Shown here piece by piece: positions 7,182 to 14,697 of a DNA stretch of 23,869 bases. Origin of the DNA: a virus; the IMG/VR virus record IMGVR_UViG_3300006919_000446, positions 1 to 23,869 of that record; one strand, written 5' to 3'. Positions within the stretch are counted from its first letter, which is position 1. Every line of letters begins with the position of its first letter. The notes beneath the pieces are model-generated. The model saw only the letters and a list, made by a program, of their open reading frames with translations. It ran no database searches and was not told where the DNA came from. A program made the position numbers and the translations under genes.

Positions 7182-9042
7182 TCAAAATCAAAATGGTGGC
7201 GTTTCTTTTACATTTTCTAAGGAAAAGAATTTGCCGCAACCAAGTGAAACGAAATACAAAAACAATGATTGGATTTCTTGGGGAAAAGACAATTTATTCG
7301 GGCAATATTTGAACACGATTTTTTACGAATCGCCTTACCAAAGTGGAATAATTCAGTCCAAAACTTTTTTTATTGCCGGCGGCGGTTATGAAATGACATT
7401 CAAGACACCGGAAGACGAAGCAAAATTCAATGAATTTTTGGCCGGAATGCCAAAGGACCACACATTGGAAGATTTAATCGACTTCAACACATTAGACGGT
7501 GAAATTTACAACGGGTTTGCAATTCGTGGCGTATGGAATAAAGGGGGCGATTTATCATTCTTGGAAGCAATCGACTTCGAAAAAATACGAACGAACGAAA
7601 AAGAAACGGAATATTACTATTCTGACGATTGGGGAACAAACAACCAAGACCCGGAAAAGACCGGTTTTAAAATTTACAAGCCATACAACCCGTTGAAGAA
7701 AGAAGGCGAGTTTTTAATTTGGTACAAATACCCGTCAAAGGAATATAGACCCGGAAAACAACGTCAAGACTTTGGATTGTACCCGAAACCAACTTATTCG
7801 GGAGGGCTTAAAGACATTGCAACGGATATTGAAATGAGTTCGTACCATTTCCATGAAATAAGCAATAATCTAAAGGCCGGGACAATTATTTATCTTGGAA
7901 GCGGAAAACCAAACCCCAAGGATCAACAAAGGTTAGAAGAACAGATAAAAAACGGTGCCACGGGTATGGAATCGGCCGGGGGTATTATAGTCATGTATGG
8001 AAAAGGCGACGACCAAAAACCGGAAATCGTAAACATGAACGGAAACGACCTTGACAAAAGGTATTTAATGACCGAAGTTGCGGTGCAGAAAAAAATAATG
8101 TTGGCCCATTCGGTTGTTTCGCCTTTAATTTTTGGCATTGCTTCCGGAACGGGTAGTCTTGGAAATACAACCGAACTTGAAAACGGTTATAATATTTTTG
8201 TAAAAACGTATGTTCGTTCGCGTCAAAAATCAATCGAAAAAATTTACAATTGGATATTTAAACATATTTTACATATTAATGCTGAAATCGAATTGATTGA
8301 AGGCGAATTGTTAGATCAAAAAGAAGAAGAAATCGAAGACGTTGTGGACAACACAATGGCGAAACATCAAAGCCATATCCGTGAAGAAGAAATAGCGGAA
8401 ATCTTCATGAAATACGGGCAAAGTGCTGAAGGTTTCAAGGTAGTGACATCGAAAGAATTGACAATCGAAGACACCTTCGAAAGTGTAACTGGGACCGAAG
8501 CGCAAATGATGAAAGACGCAATGAAACAAACATTTTATTTTGCGGAATTGTTAACCGACGCACAAATCAATTTATTGAAGTTGATTAATGAAGGCCACGA
8601 CCAAAAAAGTGCGGCCGATGCTTTGAGTTTACCAATTGAAAAAGTGGCGGAACAATACGAAATTTTGCAAGGTAAAGAGTTAATTAATAAAGACGGTTCA
8701 TTATCAAACACCGGATTGCAAGCATTGAACGCACAACCGGCAAACATTGACAAGTTCGAAATCCGTTACAAATACGATTTGCGAAGCGATGCGCCACCGT
8801 TAAAAAGCAAAGCCAAAGGCGGTAAGGGTTCAAGACCATTTTGTAAAACCCTAGAGCAATCGAATAAACTTTACACGCGTGACGAAATTAACCAAATTAC
8901 CGCGGAATTGTTAGCGTTCGGAATTGACCGCGACGTGTTCCGTTTGCGTGGTGGATGGCTACATGATAGCCGGGACGGTAGGAATTACCCATTTTGTCGT
9001 CATACGTGGCGCCAAATCGTGACATACAACCCGAATAAATAA
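7168..9042 (+). CDS. Portal protein with C-terminal Cys/His domain
   Basis: A 624-residue protein. The first ~400 residues fit a phage portal: an N-terminal section (NDWISWGKDNLFGQYLNTIFYESPYQSGIIQSK), a clip/wing part with a conserved LDGEIYNGFAIRGVW strand set, and a helix-rich stem region (LMTEVAVQKKIMLAHSVVSPLIFGI...GNTTELENGYNIFVKTYVRSRQKSIEKIYNWIF) typical of portals that load at the prohead vertex. The last ~75 residues form a separate domain: SRPFCKTL (Cys559), YTRDEIN, LRGGWLHD, and PFCRHTW (Cys610, His612), a Cys/His pattern often seen at the end of Bacteroidetes phage portals or minor head proteins. Codons 81-102 carry a 65-bp segment repeated exactly at 16938. Confidence 0.82.
   Translation: MSSVNQNQNGGVSFTFSKEKNLPQPSETKYKNNDWISWGKDNLFGQYLNTIFYESPYQSGIIQSKTFFIAGGGYEMTFKTPEDEAKFNEFLAGMPKDHTLEDLIDFNTLDGEIYNGFAIRGVWNKGGDLSFLEAIDFEKIRTNEKETEYYYSDDWGTNNQDPEKTGFKIYKPYNPLKKEGEFLIWYKYPSKEYRPGKQRQDFGLYPKPTYSGGLKDIATDIEMSSYHFHEISNNLKAGTIIYLGSGKPNPKDQQRLEEQIKNGATGMESAGGIIVMYGKGDDQKPEIVNMNGNDLDKRYLMTEVAVQKKIMLAHSVVSPLIFGIASGTGSLGNTTELENGYNIFVKTYVRSRQKSIEKIYNWIFKHILHINAEIELIEGELLDQKEEEIEDVVDNTMAKHQSHIREEEIAEIFMKYGQSAEGFKVVTSKELTIEDTFESVTGTEAQMMKDAMKQTFYFAELLTDAQINLLKLINEGHDQKSAADALSLPIEKVAEQYEILQGKELINKDGSLSNTGLQALNAQPANIDKFEIRYKYDLRSDAPPLKSKAKGGKGSRPFCKTLEQSNKLYTRDEINQITAELLAFGIDRDVFRLRGGWLHDSRDGRNYPFCRHTWRQIVTYNPNK
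7408..7472 (+). repeat. 65-bp perfect direct repeat, copy A (inside portal gene)
   Basis: Identical base for base to 16938-17002 by direct comparison. It begins at codon 81 of the portal and encodes PEDEAKFNEF then LAGMPKDHTLE. The surrounding portal sequence continues smoothly on both sides, so this looks like the original copy. Confidence 0.95.
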
Positions 9043-9076
9043 ACCCGGTTTTTGTCGTCAATTTAAAAAAGAACAA

Positions 9077-9598
9077 ATGGCCATACAATATGAATTATTA
9101 ATCGGTGTTGATGCTTTGAAGGAACTTTCATTCATTGACACGAACGTGGACGCGCATTTGGTAGCAATTGCAATACTTCGAACGCAAGACAATGAAATTG
9201 AACCGGTTTTAGGTACACCCCTTTTTAAAAAGTTATTGGCTGACGTGGCCGCGCAGAATGTTTCGGGCTATTATGAAACACTATTAAATGACTACGTTGT
9301 CAAATATTTGGTGCCATTGGTTGAAATTGCTTTGGCCCCACACTTAAATTGGGAAATTAGAAACAAAGCCGTTGGAACGTCAAGTGACGCAACAATAACG
9401 GCCGGGGACCAACGAAGTGTTTATGGTATTACGGAAACAATCAACAAAGAAGCGCAACCGTACAAAAGAAGGTTGGTTGGTTGGCTTTGCGATAATGCCG
9501 ACAATTTACCGGAATACACGGAAGGAACAACGGACAAAGAAGAAATTGCACCGGACCACGACACGGGAAGTTCACTTGATTGGGGTTTTATTGGGTAA
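9077..9598 (+). CDS. Head-tail connector-like protein (DUF6712-like)
   Basis: A 173-residue mostly helical protein directly after the portal. The segment IAILRTQDNEIEPVLGTPLFKKLLADVAA (about residues 32-60) matches the pattern of head-tail connector/adaptor families: a helix with a polar face, an E/D-P-x-LG-x-x-L turn, then a short amphipathic helix. A longer helical part follows (YYETLLNDYVVKYLVPLVEIALAPHLNWEIRNKA), with an acidic C-terminal tail. In Bacteroidetes phages I associate this kind of protein with the DUF6712 group placed after the portal. Function is inferred from position and overall shape. Start ATG 9077 follows an A-rich leader. Confidence 0.6.
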   Translation: MAIQYELLIGVDALKELSFIDTNVDAHLVAIAILRTQDNEIEPVLGTPLFKKLLADVAAQNVSGYYETLLNDYVVKYLVPLVEIALAPHLNWEIRNKAVGTSSDATITAGDQRSVYGITETINKEAQPYKRRLVGWLCDNADNLPEYTEGTTDKEEIAPDHDTGSSLDWGFIG

Positions 9599-9599
9599 A

Positions 9600-9707
9600 A
9601 TGAAAGAAGTAAGTAAAACCACATTGAAAAAGTGGAAAGAATTTAAAAACAAGGATGTTAAAAAGTCTAAATCAAATAAAAAGCGAGTTTCAAACGATCG
9701 CAAATGA
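9600..9707 (+). CDS. Possible very small basic protein (35 aa)
   Basis: An ATG begins 2 bases after the connector stop (TAAAATG) and runs for 35 residues: MKEVSKTTLKKWKEFKNKD then a lysine/arginine-rich end. It overlaps the next gene start (9655) by 53 bases in another frame. The very high Lys content is partly just AT-rich sequence. It might be a real small peptide or simply a translational bridge that couples the connector to the next gene. Nothing else supports it. Confidence 0.3.
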   Translation: MKEVSKTTLKKWKEFKNKDVKKSKSNKKRVSNDRK

Positions 9708-10863
9708 CCACCGCCAAATCAATAATTTTTGGTTCGGAAGTATTCTTGACGCGTTGAAGCGTAAGGATGCAGCTGGTAGAAGACTTTACAAATATTTAAT
9801 TGTAACTCCAACAAATACAACACAAAGCCGAAATTATACCGGCACAACTTTTTTGATTACGGTTTGCGATAGGGTTTTAAAAGGCGCTGAAGACAAAGAC
9901 GACATTTTAAGCGATTGTGTGCAAATTCTGAACGATATTTACGCAACGTTTTTTGCGGAAAGGTGGCAACAATTCGTTGATGTAGAAAGCGACGGAAATA
10001 CAACGTTATTTGTTGACGATACCATGGACGGTTTAGCCGGGGCAACAATGCAAATTCAATTGAAAATATTTTCGGAAGACAACACATGCGCGATTCCTTA
10101 TATTAACAATTCACCAATTAACCCGGACGCCCCAACAGTATGCGAAGTTGCAACAATTACGGATTCGGATGGTGTAACTACTTTTGAAGTTGCAAGCGGT
10201 GGAACGGGAGCTTGTACGGTTGCAGTTACTCAAAGCGGTATTGAATATTATAAACCAACACCTCCAAAAGGTGCTACGAGTTATGCGGTTGGCGATGGTG
10301 CTTGGAATGTTCAAAATGGAGTGTACGACTATACACCTCCAGCATATCCGCTATATCGTGCAAAACTAGATTATACACACGCGACACCCTTTCTTTGGTT
10401 AGAAAATAACAACGCTTTCGGTAATAAGGCACGTTATACTTTAAACGATGGAACTCCGTTAACAACCGTAGGCGATAACACCGTTAGACCTTATGTAATA
10501 GACCATTATACGGGTTATGGAATAACAAGTGTAATCGACGGAACGGTGGCAGATTGGGCAACACAATTAACCAACGCAACGGCTTTAAGTATTACGGTTG
10601 ATTCTGATACTTATAACGATTTTTTTCTTGGCGGTATGGATGACCATTGGACGATACTATACAACTATGATAGAAGGCGAGTTTATCAAACGCTTCCATG
10701 GGAATTATTTACTACTTTGAATACTAATGTAAGTATTTTTTCAAGTGAAACTTCTTACTCATCGTCATCTGCTCAATACATTGCAGATGGAACACCAAGA
10801 AACGCAATAGTAGCGAAAACGGCTTCGGTAGTTCAAGTTTATTATAGACAACATTACACATAA
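9655..10863 (+). CDS. Tail-terminator-like N-terminal domain fused to DUF1566-like adhesin domain
   Basis: The first ~155 residues (SLNQIKSEFQTIANDHRQINNFWFGSILDAL...FLITVCDRVLKGAEDKDDILSDCVQILNDIYATF) resemble small neck/tail-completion proteins of Bacteroidetes phages, which end in a strand such as GATMQIQLKIF followed by CAIPY, both present. The rest is foreign to that family: a linker with a carbohydrate-binding-like short motif (YYKPTPPKGATSYAVGDGAWNV near 200-222) and then about 150 residues (residues 250-402) with the look of DUF1566/Lcl-type domains (ITVDSDTYNDFFLGGMDDHW...LPWELFTTLNT...SSETSYSSSSAQYIADG). So neck and receptor-recognition parts may be joined in one chain. Base use turns more AT-rich after about 10200. 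The fusion could be real or a recombination product. Confidence 0.5.
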   Translation: MLKSLNQIKSEFQTIANDHRQINNFWFGSILDALKRKDAAGRRLYKYLIVTPTNTTQSRNYTGTTFLITVCDRVLKGAEDKDDILSDCVQILNDIYATFFAERWQQFVDVESDGNTTLFVDDTMDGLAGATMQIQLKIFSEDNTCAIPYINNSPINPDAPTVCEVATITDSDGVTTFEVASGGTGACTVAVTQSGIEYYKPTPPKGATSYAVGDGAWNVQNGVYDYTPPAYPLYRAKLDYTHATPFLWLENNNAFGNKARYTLNDGTPLTTVGDNTVRPYVIDHYTGYGITSVIDGTVADWATQLTNATALSITVDSDTYNDFFLGGMDDHWTILYNYDRRRVYQTLPWELFTTLNTNVSIFSSETSYSSSSAQYIADGTPRNAIVAKTASVVQVYYRQHYT

Positions 10864-10867
10864 AATT

Positions 10868-11110
10868 ATGAAAGCAATCGGAACAATAACAATCGAAGAG
10901 GGGTTAACACTTTTAGACCCAACTATGGAAATAGTTCGCACGTCTTATGATTGGTTTACTGATACCGTAGAGGTTGAGTGTTATTTTTCAGAAGGAAATT
11001 ATAAGCATTCGCGTACATTCGAGTTTGATAATTCAGCAAAAAAAGAGTTGACAAGCAACGACATAATTAAACTAATAACAGAACATCCAAAACTAAATAA
11101 ATTCAAATAA
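10868..11110 (+). CDS. Small tail-region protein, unknown function
   Basis: 80 residues, starting 5 bases after the preceding stop. The sequence (KAIGTITIEEGLTLLDPTMEIVRTSYDWFTDTVEVECYFSEG...SRTFEFD) alternates strands and acidic turns and ends in a short basic helix (IIKLITEHPKLNKFK). I do not recognise the family. The gene is tightly packed (1-base gap) with the next small gene, and both sit between two host-recognition genes, so an accessory role in fibre assembly is plausible but not shown. Confidence 0.6.
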   Translation: MKAIGTITIEEGLTLLDPTMEIVRTSYDWFTDTVEVECYFSEGNYKHSRTFEFDNSAKKELTSNDIIKLITEHPKLNKFK

Positions 11111-11111
11111 T

Positions 11112-11384
11112 ATGACATACGGAAAAGAACAAAGCGCGGGAAAAGGAACGTTTACAATGAACACGACGGGAGTTAAAAACATTAATTTCACGGCGGTTGA
11201 CGTACCCGCAGATGTAACAATAACGGCGTTAAAAGACAAAGACGGCAACGCCGTTTCGTTGTCCGATTATCTTTTAGCACCCGCAAGCGCTACGGGCGTA
11301 ACTTACATTCGTGCAAATGATATTCACGAATATTTCACACATATTACAACAACCGCGGGGGCGTGTACTTTAGTGTTAAAATAA
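11112..11384 (+). CDS. Small beta-rich virion-region protein, unknown function
   Basis: 90 residues with no charged helices and many Thr/Ala/Val, typical of small structural proteins: KGTFTMNTTGVKNINFTAVDVPADVTITALKD...DYLLAPASATGVTYIRANDIHEYFTHITTTAGACTLVLK. The strand-turn-strand pattern and the ending GACTLVLK suggest a small beta-sandwich, as found in baseplate or fibre-associated proteins. It directly follows the 80-residue gene and precedes the lectin-like fibre. I do not recognise a named family. Confidence 0.6.
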   Translation: MTYGKEQSAGKGTFTMNTTGVKNINFTAVDVPADVTITALKDKDGNAVSLSDYLLAPASATGVTYIRANDIHEYFTHITTTAGACTLVLK

Positions 11385-11388
11385 GACT

Positions 11389-12756
11389 ATGAAAAAGGCT
11401 TTTAAATATGGTTTCCCGCGTGTTTTACGTGGTGGCGGCTTCAATCCTTTAAACATAGACGGTTTACAATTGTATTTGAATAAAAATACTAATGTGAATA
11501 GTAAACTTGCTTTAAGTCTTAATGGCTCAACGGATGCTGTCAACATTGATAGTGTTTTAACACCTTTAGCGAGTACAACAACGGGATTTTGGGAAGTTGT
11601 TTATACACCTACAAATCTTGCGGGTGTGGTTCAATACATACTAACTTTTAGTGACACTCTTGGAACGGACGTTTTGTTTATTTATCAAGAATCAACAGGT
11701 AGAATTAAAGTAAGAAGTTTAAAAGCAAATGTTCCGCAATGGCGATTAGAAACTGATAATTCAGTTTTAACGAATAATGTCCCCGTAAAAATTGGAGTAA
11801 AAAAGACTGCAACAAATGTAGTAGTTTATATTGATGATGTTGAAGTTCCCCAAAGTTATACAGATACAACCGATTTAACTTTTTGGTTTGATTCTTCAAC
11901 TGTGGACAATGGGCGAATTTCCGCCCTTAATTATAATTCTTTAGGGGATGTTGGTTTCTTAGCTGGAACTATCCAAAACGTTAAAATTTGGAGCGATGAC
12001 ACACAAACCACTTTGGTAGCAAGTTATCTATTTAATGATGCGAATAGCCCTTACAAGGATTATGCGAATAGTTATGATGGTTCATCTATTGGAACGCCAA
12101 CGAGTGTAATCGGAACACAAACAGAAACAACCGAACCACTTGACGAGGTTTTTTCATGGATAGACCAAAGTCCAAACTCTTTTGTATTTTCACAAAATAC
12201 ACTTACACGACAACCGCAACTTGCAAGCGATGGCAATAGCATTGATTTTGATGGAACAGACGATTCTTTAGAAAATGGAACGGCAAATGTATTTAGTGGG
12301 GACTCTAGCGGAATAGTGTTTTTTAGTGGGTATAATACAGGTAACACACAAAGAATACTAAGTTCTTCAGATAATGCTGGAGCGAATGATTGGATAGGTT
12401 TTTCAGTAGTGTCCAATAAAATAGGGGTGTCTAGTGTTATTGGTGGGGTTGCGAACTTTGTGCAAGCTGATACAATTTTAGGTGTAGGTTCTTTCTTTTA
12501 TGCTTCAATACAATCTAATGGTAGCTCTTGGTCTTTTACCGTTAATGGTGTAGCAGATACTTTTACGGTTGGTGCTGGAAGTAATACAGGGGACTGGTTT
12601 GGGAGCGTTGCAAATAGGGATTCTTTAGAATTAGGCTTTGTAAAAAGAAGCACGCCTCTTTATGGTGATGCCGAAATTAACAAATTAATCTATTCCAACG
12701 ACCATACAATTGATACATCTCCAATATTAACATTCTTATCTAATCCTGACAATTAA
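11389..12756 (+). CDS. Tail fibre / receptor-binding protein with LamG/ConA-like domains
   Basis: A 455-residue protein. After a short basic N-terminus (MKKAFKYGFPRVLRGGGFNPLNIDGLQLYL) come two likely concanavalin A-like jelly-roll domains. The first covers about 40-235 and contains ISALNYNSLGDVGFLAGTIQNVKIW followed by LVASYLFNDANS and YANSYDG, a classic LamG-fold end. The second covers about 275-445, begins IDFDGTDDSLENG, and ends in ELGFVKRSTPLYGDAEINKLIYS. Such domains bind surface glycans. The start-of-chain region may attach to the tail. Base composition is more AT-rich than in the head genes, a common sign of exchange of host-range genes. Its TAA overlaps the next start (TAATG). Confidence 0.72.
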   Translation: MKKAFKYGFPRVLRGGGFNPLNIDGLQLYLNKNTNVNSKLALSLNGSTDAVNIDSVLTPLASTTTGFWEVVYTPTNLAGVVQYILTFSDTLGTDVLFIYQESTGRIKVRSLKANVPQWRLETDNSVLTNNVPVKIGVKKTATNVVVYIDDVEVPQSYTDTTDLTFWFDSSTVDNGRISALNYNSLGDVGFLAGTIQNVKIWSDDTQTTLVASYLFNDANSPYKDYANSYDGSSIGTPTSVIGTQTETTEPLDEVFSWIDQSPNSFVFSQNTLTRQPQLASDGNSIDFDGTDDSLENGTANVFSGDSSGIVFFSGYNTGNTQRILSSSDNAGANDWIGFSVVSNKIGVSSVIGGVANFVQADTILGVGSFFYASIQSNGSSWSFTVNGVADTFTVGAGSNTGDWFGSVANRDSLELGFVKRSTPLYGDAEINKLIYSNDHTIDTSPILTFLSNPDN

Positions 12757-13016
12757 TGGAAACAAAACAAATAATTCATAGCAGTTTAGGAAGTGCCGAA
12801 GCTGAGATAATAAGTTTAGAGGCTAAATGTAAACACTTGCACAAAGGAATTACAACGGTTTACACCTATGTGATTAAACATCCTACGCAAAATAAATGGG
12901 CAGTAAGATATAATACAGAGGGTAGATATTGGCAAATAATAGAAGAACATTTAAACCCTAACCAAATAGCGAATTTGGTAGATATTACGGAGGATTGGAA
13001 AAACGACGAAATATAA
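12756..13016 (+). CDS. Small protein after the fibre gene, unknown function
   Basis: 86 residues, with the start sharing a base with the fibre stop codon (TAATG), which points to coupled translation. The chain reads METKQIIHSSLGSAEAEIISLEAKCKHLHKGITTVYTYVIKHPTQNKWAVRYN and ends in an acidic WKNDEI. It is compact and has no membrane segment. Coupling to the fibre suggests a possible fibre-assembly role, but no family is recognised. Confidence 0.6.
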   Translation: METKQIIHSSLGSAEAEIISLEAKCKHLHKGITTVYTYVIKHPTQNKWAVRYNTEGRYWQIIEEHLNPNQIANLVDITEDWKNDEI

Positions 13017-13403
13017 ATGTTTACACTTTTACAGATACACGAACACACGGCGCAAGCAATGGACTTGAGTTTTAATACTAAAGACGTTGTTTACATTTTA
13101 ACACTTGTCGGCGGCGGTTTGGGTGCATGGTTTAAATTAAAAATCGAACTTTCGAAAATGGCGGCGGGTTTTGAGGTTTTGAAAGAAAACCAACTAAACG
13201 CAAGCAACGGACGAAAGGGAATGAAAAAAGAGTTAATGCAAGAATTGAAAGACCGCGAACAAATTTTACACAATCGTGTTGACCGATTACGCGACGAAAA
13301 CATAAAGTCTTACGAAAAACTCGAAAAACGTTTGGAGCAAATCGAAAACAAAAACGAACAAAGCACGCAAATGATTTTGCAAGCGATAAATAATACAAAG
13401 TAA
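13017..13403 (+). CDS. Single-TM coiled-coil protein, lysis-cassette candidate
   Basis: The start follows the preceding TAA with no gap. Of 128 residues, one hydrophobic segment (about 24-40, VVYILTLVGGGLGAWFKL) is preceded by a short polar stretch, then a long charged coiled coil follows (RKGMKKELMQELKDREQILHNRVDRLRDENIKSYEKLEKRLEQIENK). One TM plus a long coiled coil is seen in phage lysis and membrane-remodelling proteins. It precedes the endolysin by 2 bases. It could be a holin-like, spanin-like or tail-associated membrane protein; it does not show lipobox features. Confidence 0.6.
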   Translation: MFTLLQIHEHTAQAMDLSFNTKDVVYILTLVGGGLGAWFKLKIELSKMAAGFEVLKENQLNASNGRKGMKKELMQELKDREQILHNRVDRLRDENIKSYEKLEKRLEQIENKNEQSTQMILQAINNTK

Positions 13404-13405
13404 TT

Positions 13406-13855
13406 ATGTACAAATTCGGAAATCGAAGCGAAGAAAAATTGAACACGGCACACCCGGATTTAATTAAAATTATGAATTTAGCAATTACGCGAAGTCGTGT
13501 TGACTTTGGAATTTCTGAAGGCCAAAGGCCAATCGAAAGGCAAAAAGAACTTTTCGACCAAGGCAAAAGCAAAATTGACGGAATCAATAAAAAAGGAAAA
13601 CACAATTACAACCCGTCGTTGGCCGTTGATATTTACGCTTTTCATAAGGATCTAGCAACACGAAAGCGCATTGCATACGATCGCGAAACGCTTTGTTATA
13701 TTGCCGGAATCATTGTTTCATGCTCTTATGAATTGTATTTCAAAGGCGAAACAAAAAATTTGGTTCGTTGGGGTGGAAATTGGGACAAAGACGGCGTTAT
13801 TTTGAAGGATCAATCCTTCGACGATTTGCCACATTTTGAAATTTATAAACCATAA
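13406..13855 (+). CDS. Endolysin: M15-family L-Ala-D-Glu / D-Ala peptidase
   Basis: A 149-residue M15-type zinc peptidase that would cut peptidoglycan cross-peptides at the end of infection. Motifs in order: QRPIERQKELFDQGKSKIDG (about 40-59), a region that usually precedes the first metal ligand; GKHNYNPSLAVDIY with His66 and Asp75 as zinc ligands; and LPHFEI with His143 as the last ligand. The chain is the usual length for small phage M15 endolysins such as the T5 type. No signal peptide is present, so it would need a holin; the next gene encodes a candidate. Three of the window's few GATC sites lie in this gene. Confidence 0.88.
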   Translation: MYKFGNRSEEKLNTAHPDLIKIMNLAITRSRVDFGISEGQRPIERQKELFDQGKSKIDGINKKGKHNYNPSLAVDIYAFHKDLATRKRIAYDRETLCYIAGIIVSCSYELYFKGETKNLVRWGGNWDKDGVILKDQSFDDLPHFEIYKP

Positions 13856-13866
13856 AAACAAAAATT

Positions 13867-14067
13867 ATGTTTGATAGAATAATAAAAAACTACATTACAA
13901 CAATCCTTGGATTGATTTTTCTTTGTGTTGCCGTTTGGTTGTACATAAGTAAGGACCACAACGAAATCGAAGCGGGCGCGGTTGCAACAATTGGCGCAAT
14001 GTTACTTCGCACAAAAGATTCGTTAATAGGTTTACCACCGAAGGGCGGCGATGTTATCGAAAAATAA
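13867..14067 (+). CDS. Candidate holin (small membrane protein)
   Basis: 66 residues: a short basic N-terminus (MFDRIIKNY), a TM helix at about 11-28 (TTILGLIFLCVAVWLYIS), a short polar loop (KDHNEIEAG) and a weaker hydrophobic segment (AVATIGAMLLRTKD). The end LIGLPPKGGDVIEK is the kind of tail I associate with small membrane proteins next to Bacteroidetes phage endolysins. Size and position directly after the endolysin support a holin. The next gene begins 17 bases before its stop, so they are likely translated together. Confidence 0.65.
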   Translation: MFDRIIKNYITTILGLIFLCVAVWLYISKDHNEIEAGAVATIGAMLLRTKDSLIGLPPKGGDVIEK

Positions 14068-14314
14068 CATAATTATTGTTTTACTTTCCGTCGTTGTTTT
14101 GTTTCAAATTATTGGAATGTACCGACAACCGGAAACGGGCGCAAGTGCTGAAGAAGTGCGCTATTTATTAGAAAAACAAACGTTGCAATTTCACCAGCTG
14201 ACGGAAGAAATAAAACAAAATGAAGCAATTGAAACAATCCGGAAAAATGATTCTATTATGGGCGTCCATGCTTTGCGCGATTCCTTGCGTTTCGCAGTCT
14301 TTGGACACTTGTAA
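14051..14314 (+). CDS. Candidate inner-membrane spanin (Rz-like)
   Basis: 87 residues with an N-terminal TM anchor (about 6-23, NIIIVLLSVVVLFQIIGM) and a charged, helix-prone periplasmic part (ASAEEVRYLLEKQTLQFHQLTEEIKQNEAIETIRKND) that could form a coiled coil. This layout, N-in with a short coiled coil, is that of an i-spanin, which bridges the inner and outer membranes during lysis. The next gene begins inside it in another frame, as often seen for spanin pairs. The overlap with the holin candidate is 17 bases. Spanins diverge fast, so the call rests on topology and context. Confidence 0.6.
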   Translation: MLSKNNIIIVLLSVVVLFQIIGMYRQPETGASAEEVRYLLEKQTLQFHQLTEEIKQNEAIETIRKNDSIMGVHALRDSLRFAVFGHL

Positions 14315-14588
14315 AGGCGTTTGTTATACCGTGAAAATGGATTCGGCCGCAATTCATTGTATGCTAAATCAAGCGGCAAAAGATACAATTATCAAAAGCC
14401 GGGGCCGCCAAATCGAAAGCATGAAAAAGGAAAGGGCTTTGGATTCTGCATTCTTAGCCATGCAAAAAATTGAATTGACACAATATAAAGGAAAGTTGAT
14501 AAAATGCCGTAAATCGCACAAATTGACGTTTGCGGGCGGAATTGGTGTTGGTTCCGTTGTCATGTATTTCATTTCAAAACTACTTTAA
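14220..14588 (+). CDS. Candidate partner spanin: signal peptide, Cys-rich, C-terminal TM
   Basis: A 122-residue chain from ATG 14220, overlapping the i-spanin candidate by 95 bases in the +1 frame. The N-terminus (MILLWASMLCAIPCVSQS from residue 10) looks like a secretion signal; a later in-frame ATG at 14247 would start exactly there. Five Cys follow in the first half (DTCKGVCYTV...IHCM). A helical section (IESMKKERALDSAFLAMQKIE) is followed by a second hydrophobic segment at the C-terminus (about 106-121, GGIGVGSVVMYFISKLL). The signal-plus-C-terminal-TM topology resembles unimolecular spanins, but no canonical lipobox (L-[AST]-[GA]-C) is visible. It may be an o-spanin without lipid, or another lysis protein. 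Confidence 0.55.
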   Translation: MKQLKQSGKMILLWASMLCAIPCVSQSLDTCKGVCYTVKMDSAAIHCMLNQAAKDTIIKSRGRQIESMKKERALDSAFLAMQKIELTQYKGKLIKCRKSHKLTFAGGIGVGSVVMYFISKLL

Positions 14589-14614
14589 ACAATTAAATGT
14601 TGAAAAGTTCAAAT

Positions 14615-14633
14615 GGCCTTCGGGCCTTTTTTT
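14615..14633 (+). terminator. Rho-independent terminator with UUCG tetraloop
   Basis: GGCC-TTCG-GGCC with the C(UUCG)G closing pair, followed by a 7-T run. It lies 27 bases after the last lysis gene and just before a promoter, so it marks the end of the late unit. Confidence 0.85.
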
Positions 14634-14643
14634 GTGCCTTTTA

Positions 14644-14674
14644 TTTGTTGAAACGAAAATAAAAATTAACTTTG
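14644..14674 (+). promoter_or_regulatory. Bacteroidetes-type promoter (TTTG-19-TAACTTTG)
   Basis: TTTG at 14644-14647, a 19-base spacer, then TAACTTTG at 14667-14674, an exact match to the TAnnTTTG consensus for Bacteroidetes vegetative promoters. Transcription would begin near 14680 and read into the gene at 14698. The surrounding 14-mer AATTAACTTTGTGG (14664-14677) recurs at 22025-22038. Confidence 0.78.
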
Positions 14675-14697
14675 TGGAAACTTTAAAGAACAAAATT

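Noticed and set aside
9655-12756. Diversity-generating retroelement target in the adhesin-like genes
   Set aside because: No reverse transcriptase and no near-repeat with A-specific changes were seen in this window. The only long repeat (7408/16938) has no mismatches and is not in an adhesin.
13132-13605. Antisense frame (157 codons) across the TM/coiled-coil gene and endolysin
   Set aside because: It spans two well-supported + strand genes and reads as Leu/Phe/Ser-rich shadow.
14530-14697. Upstream extension of the gene at 14698
   Set aside because: It would code through the UUCG terminator and the promoter.
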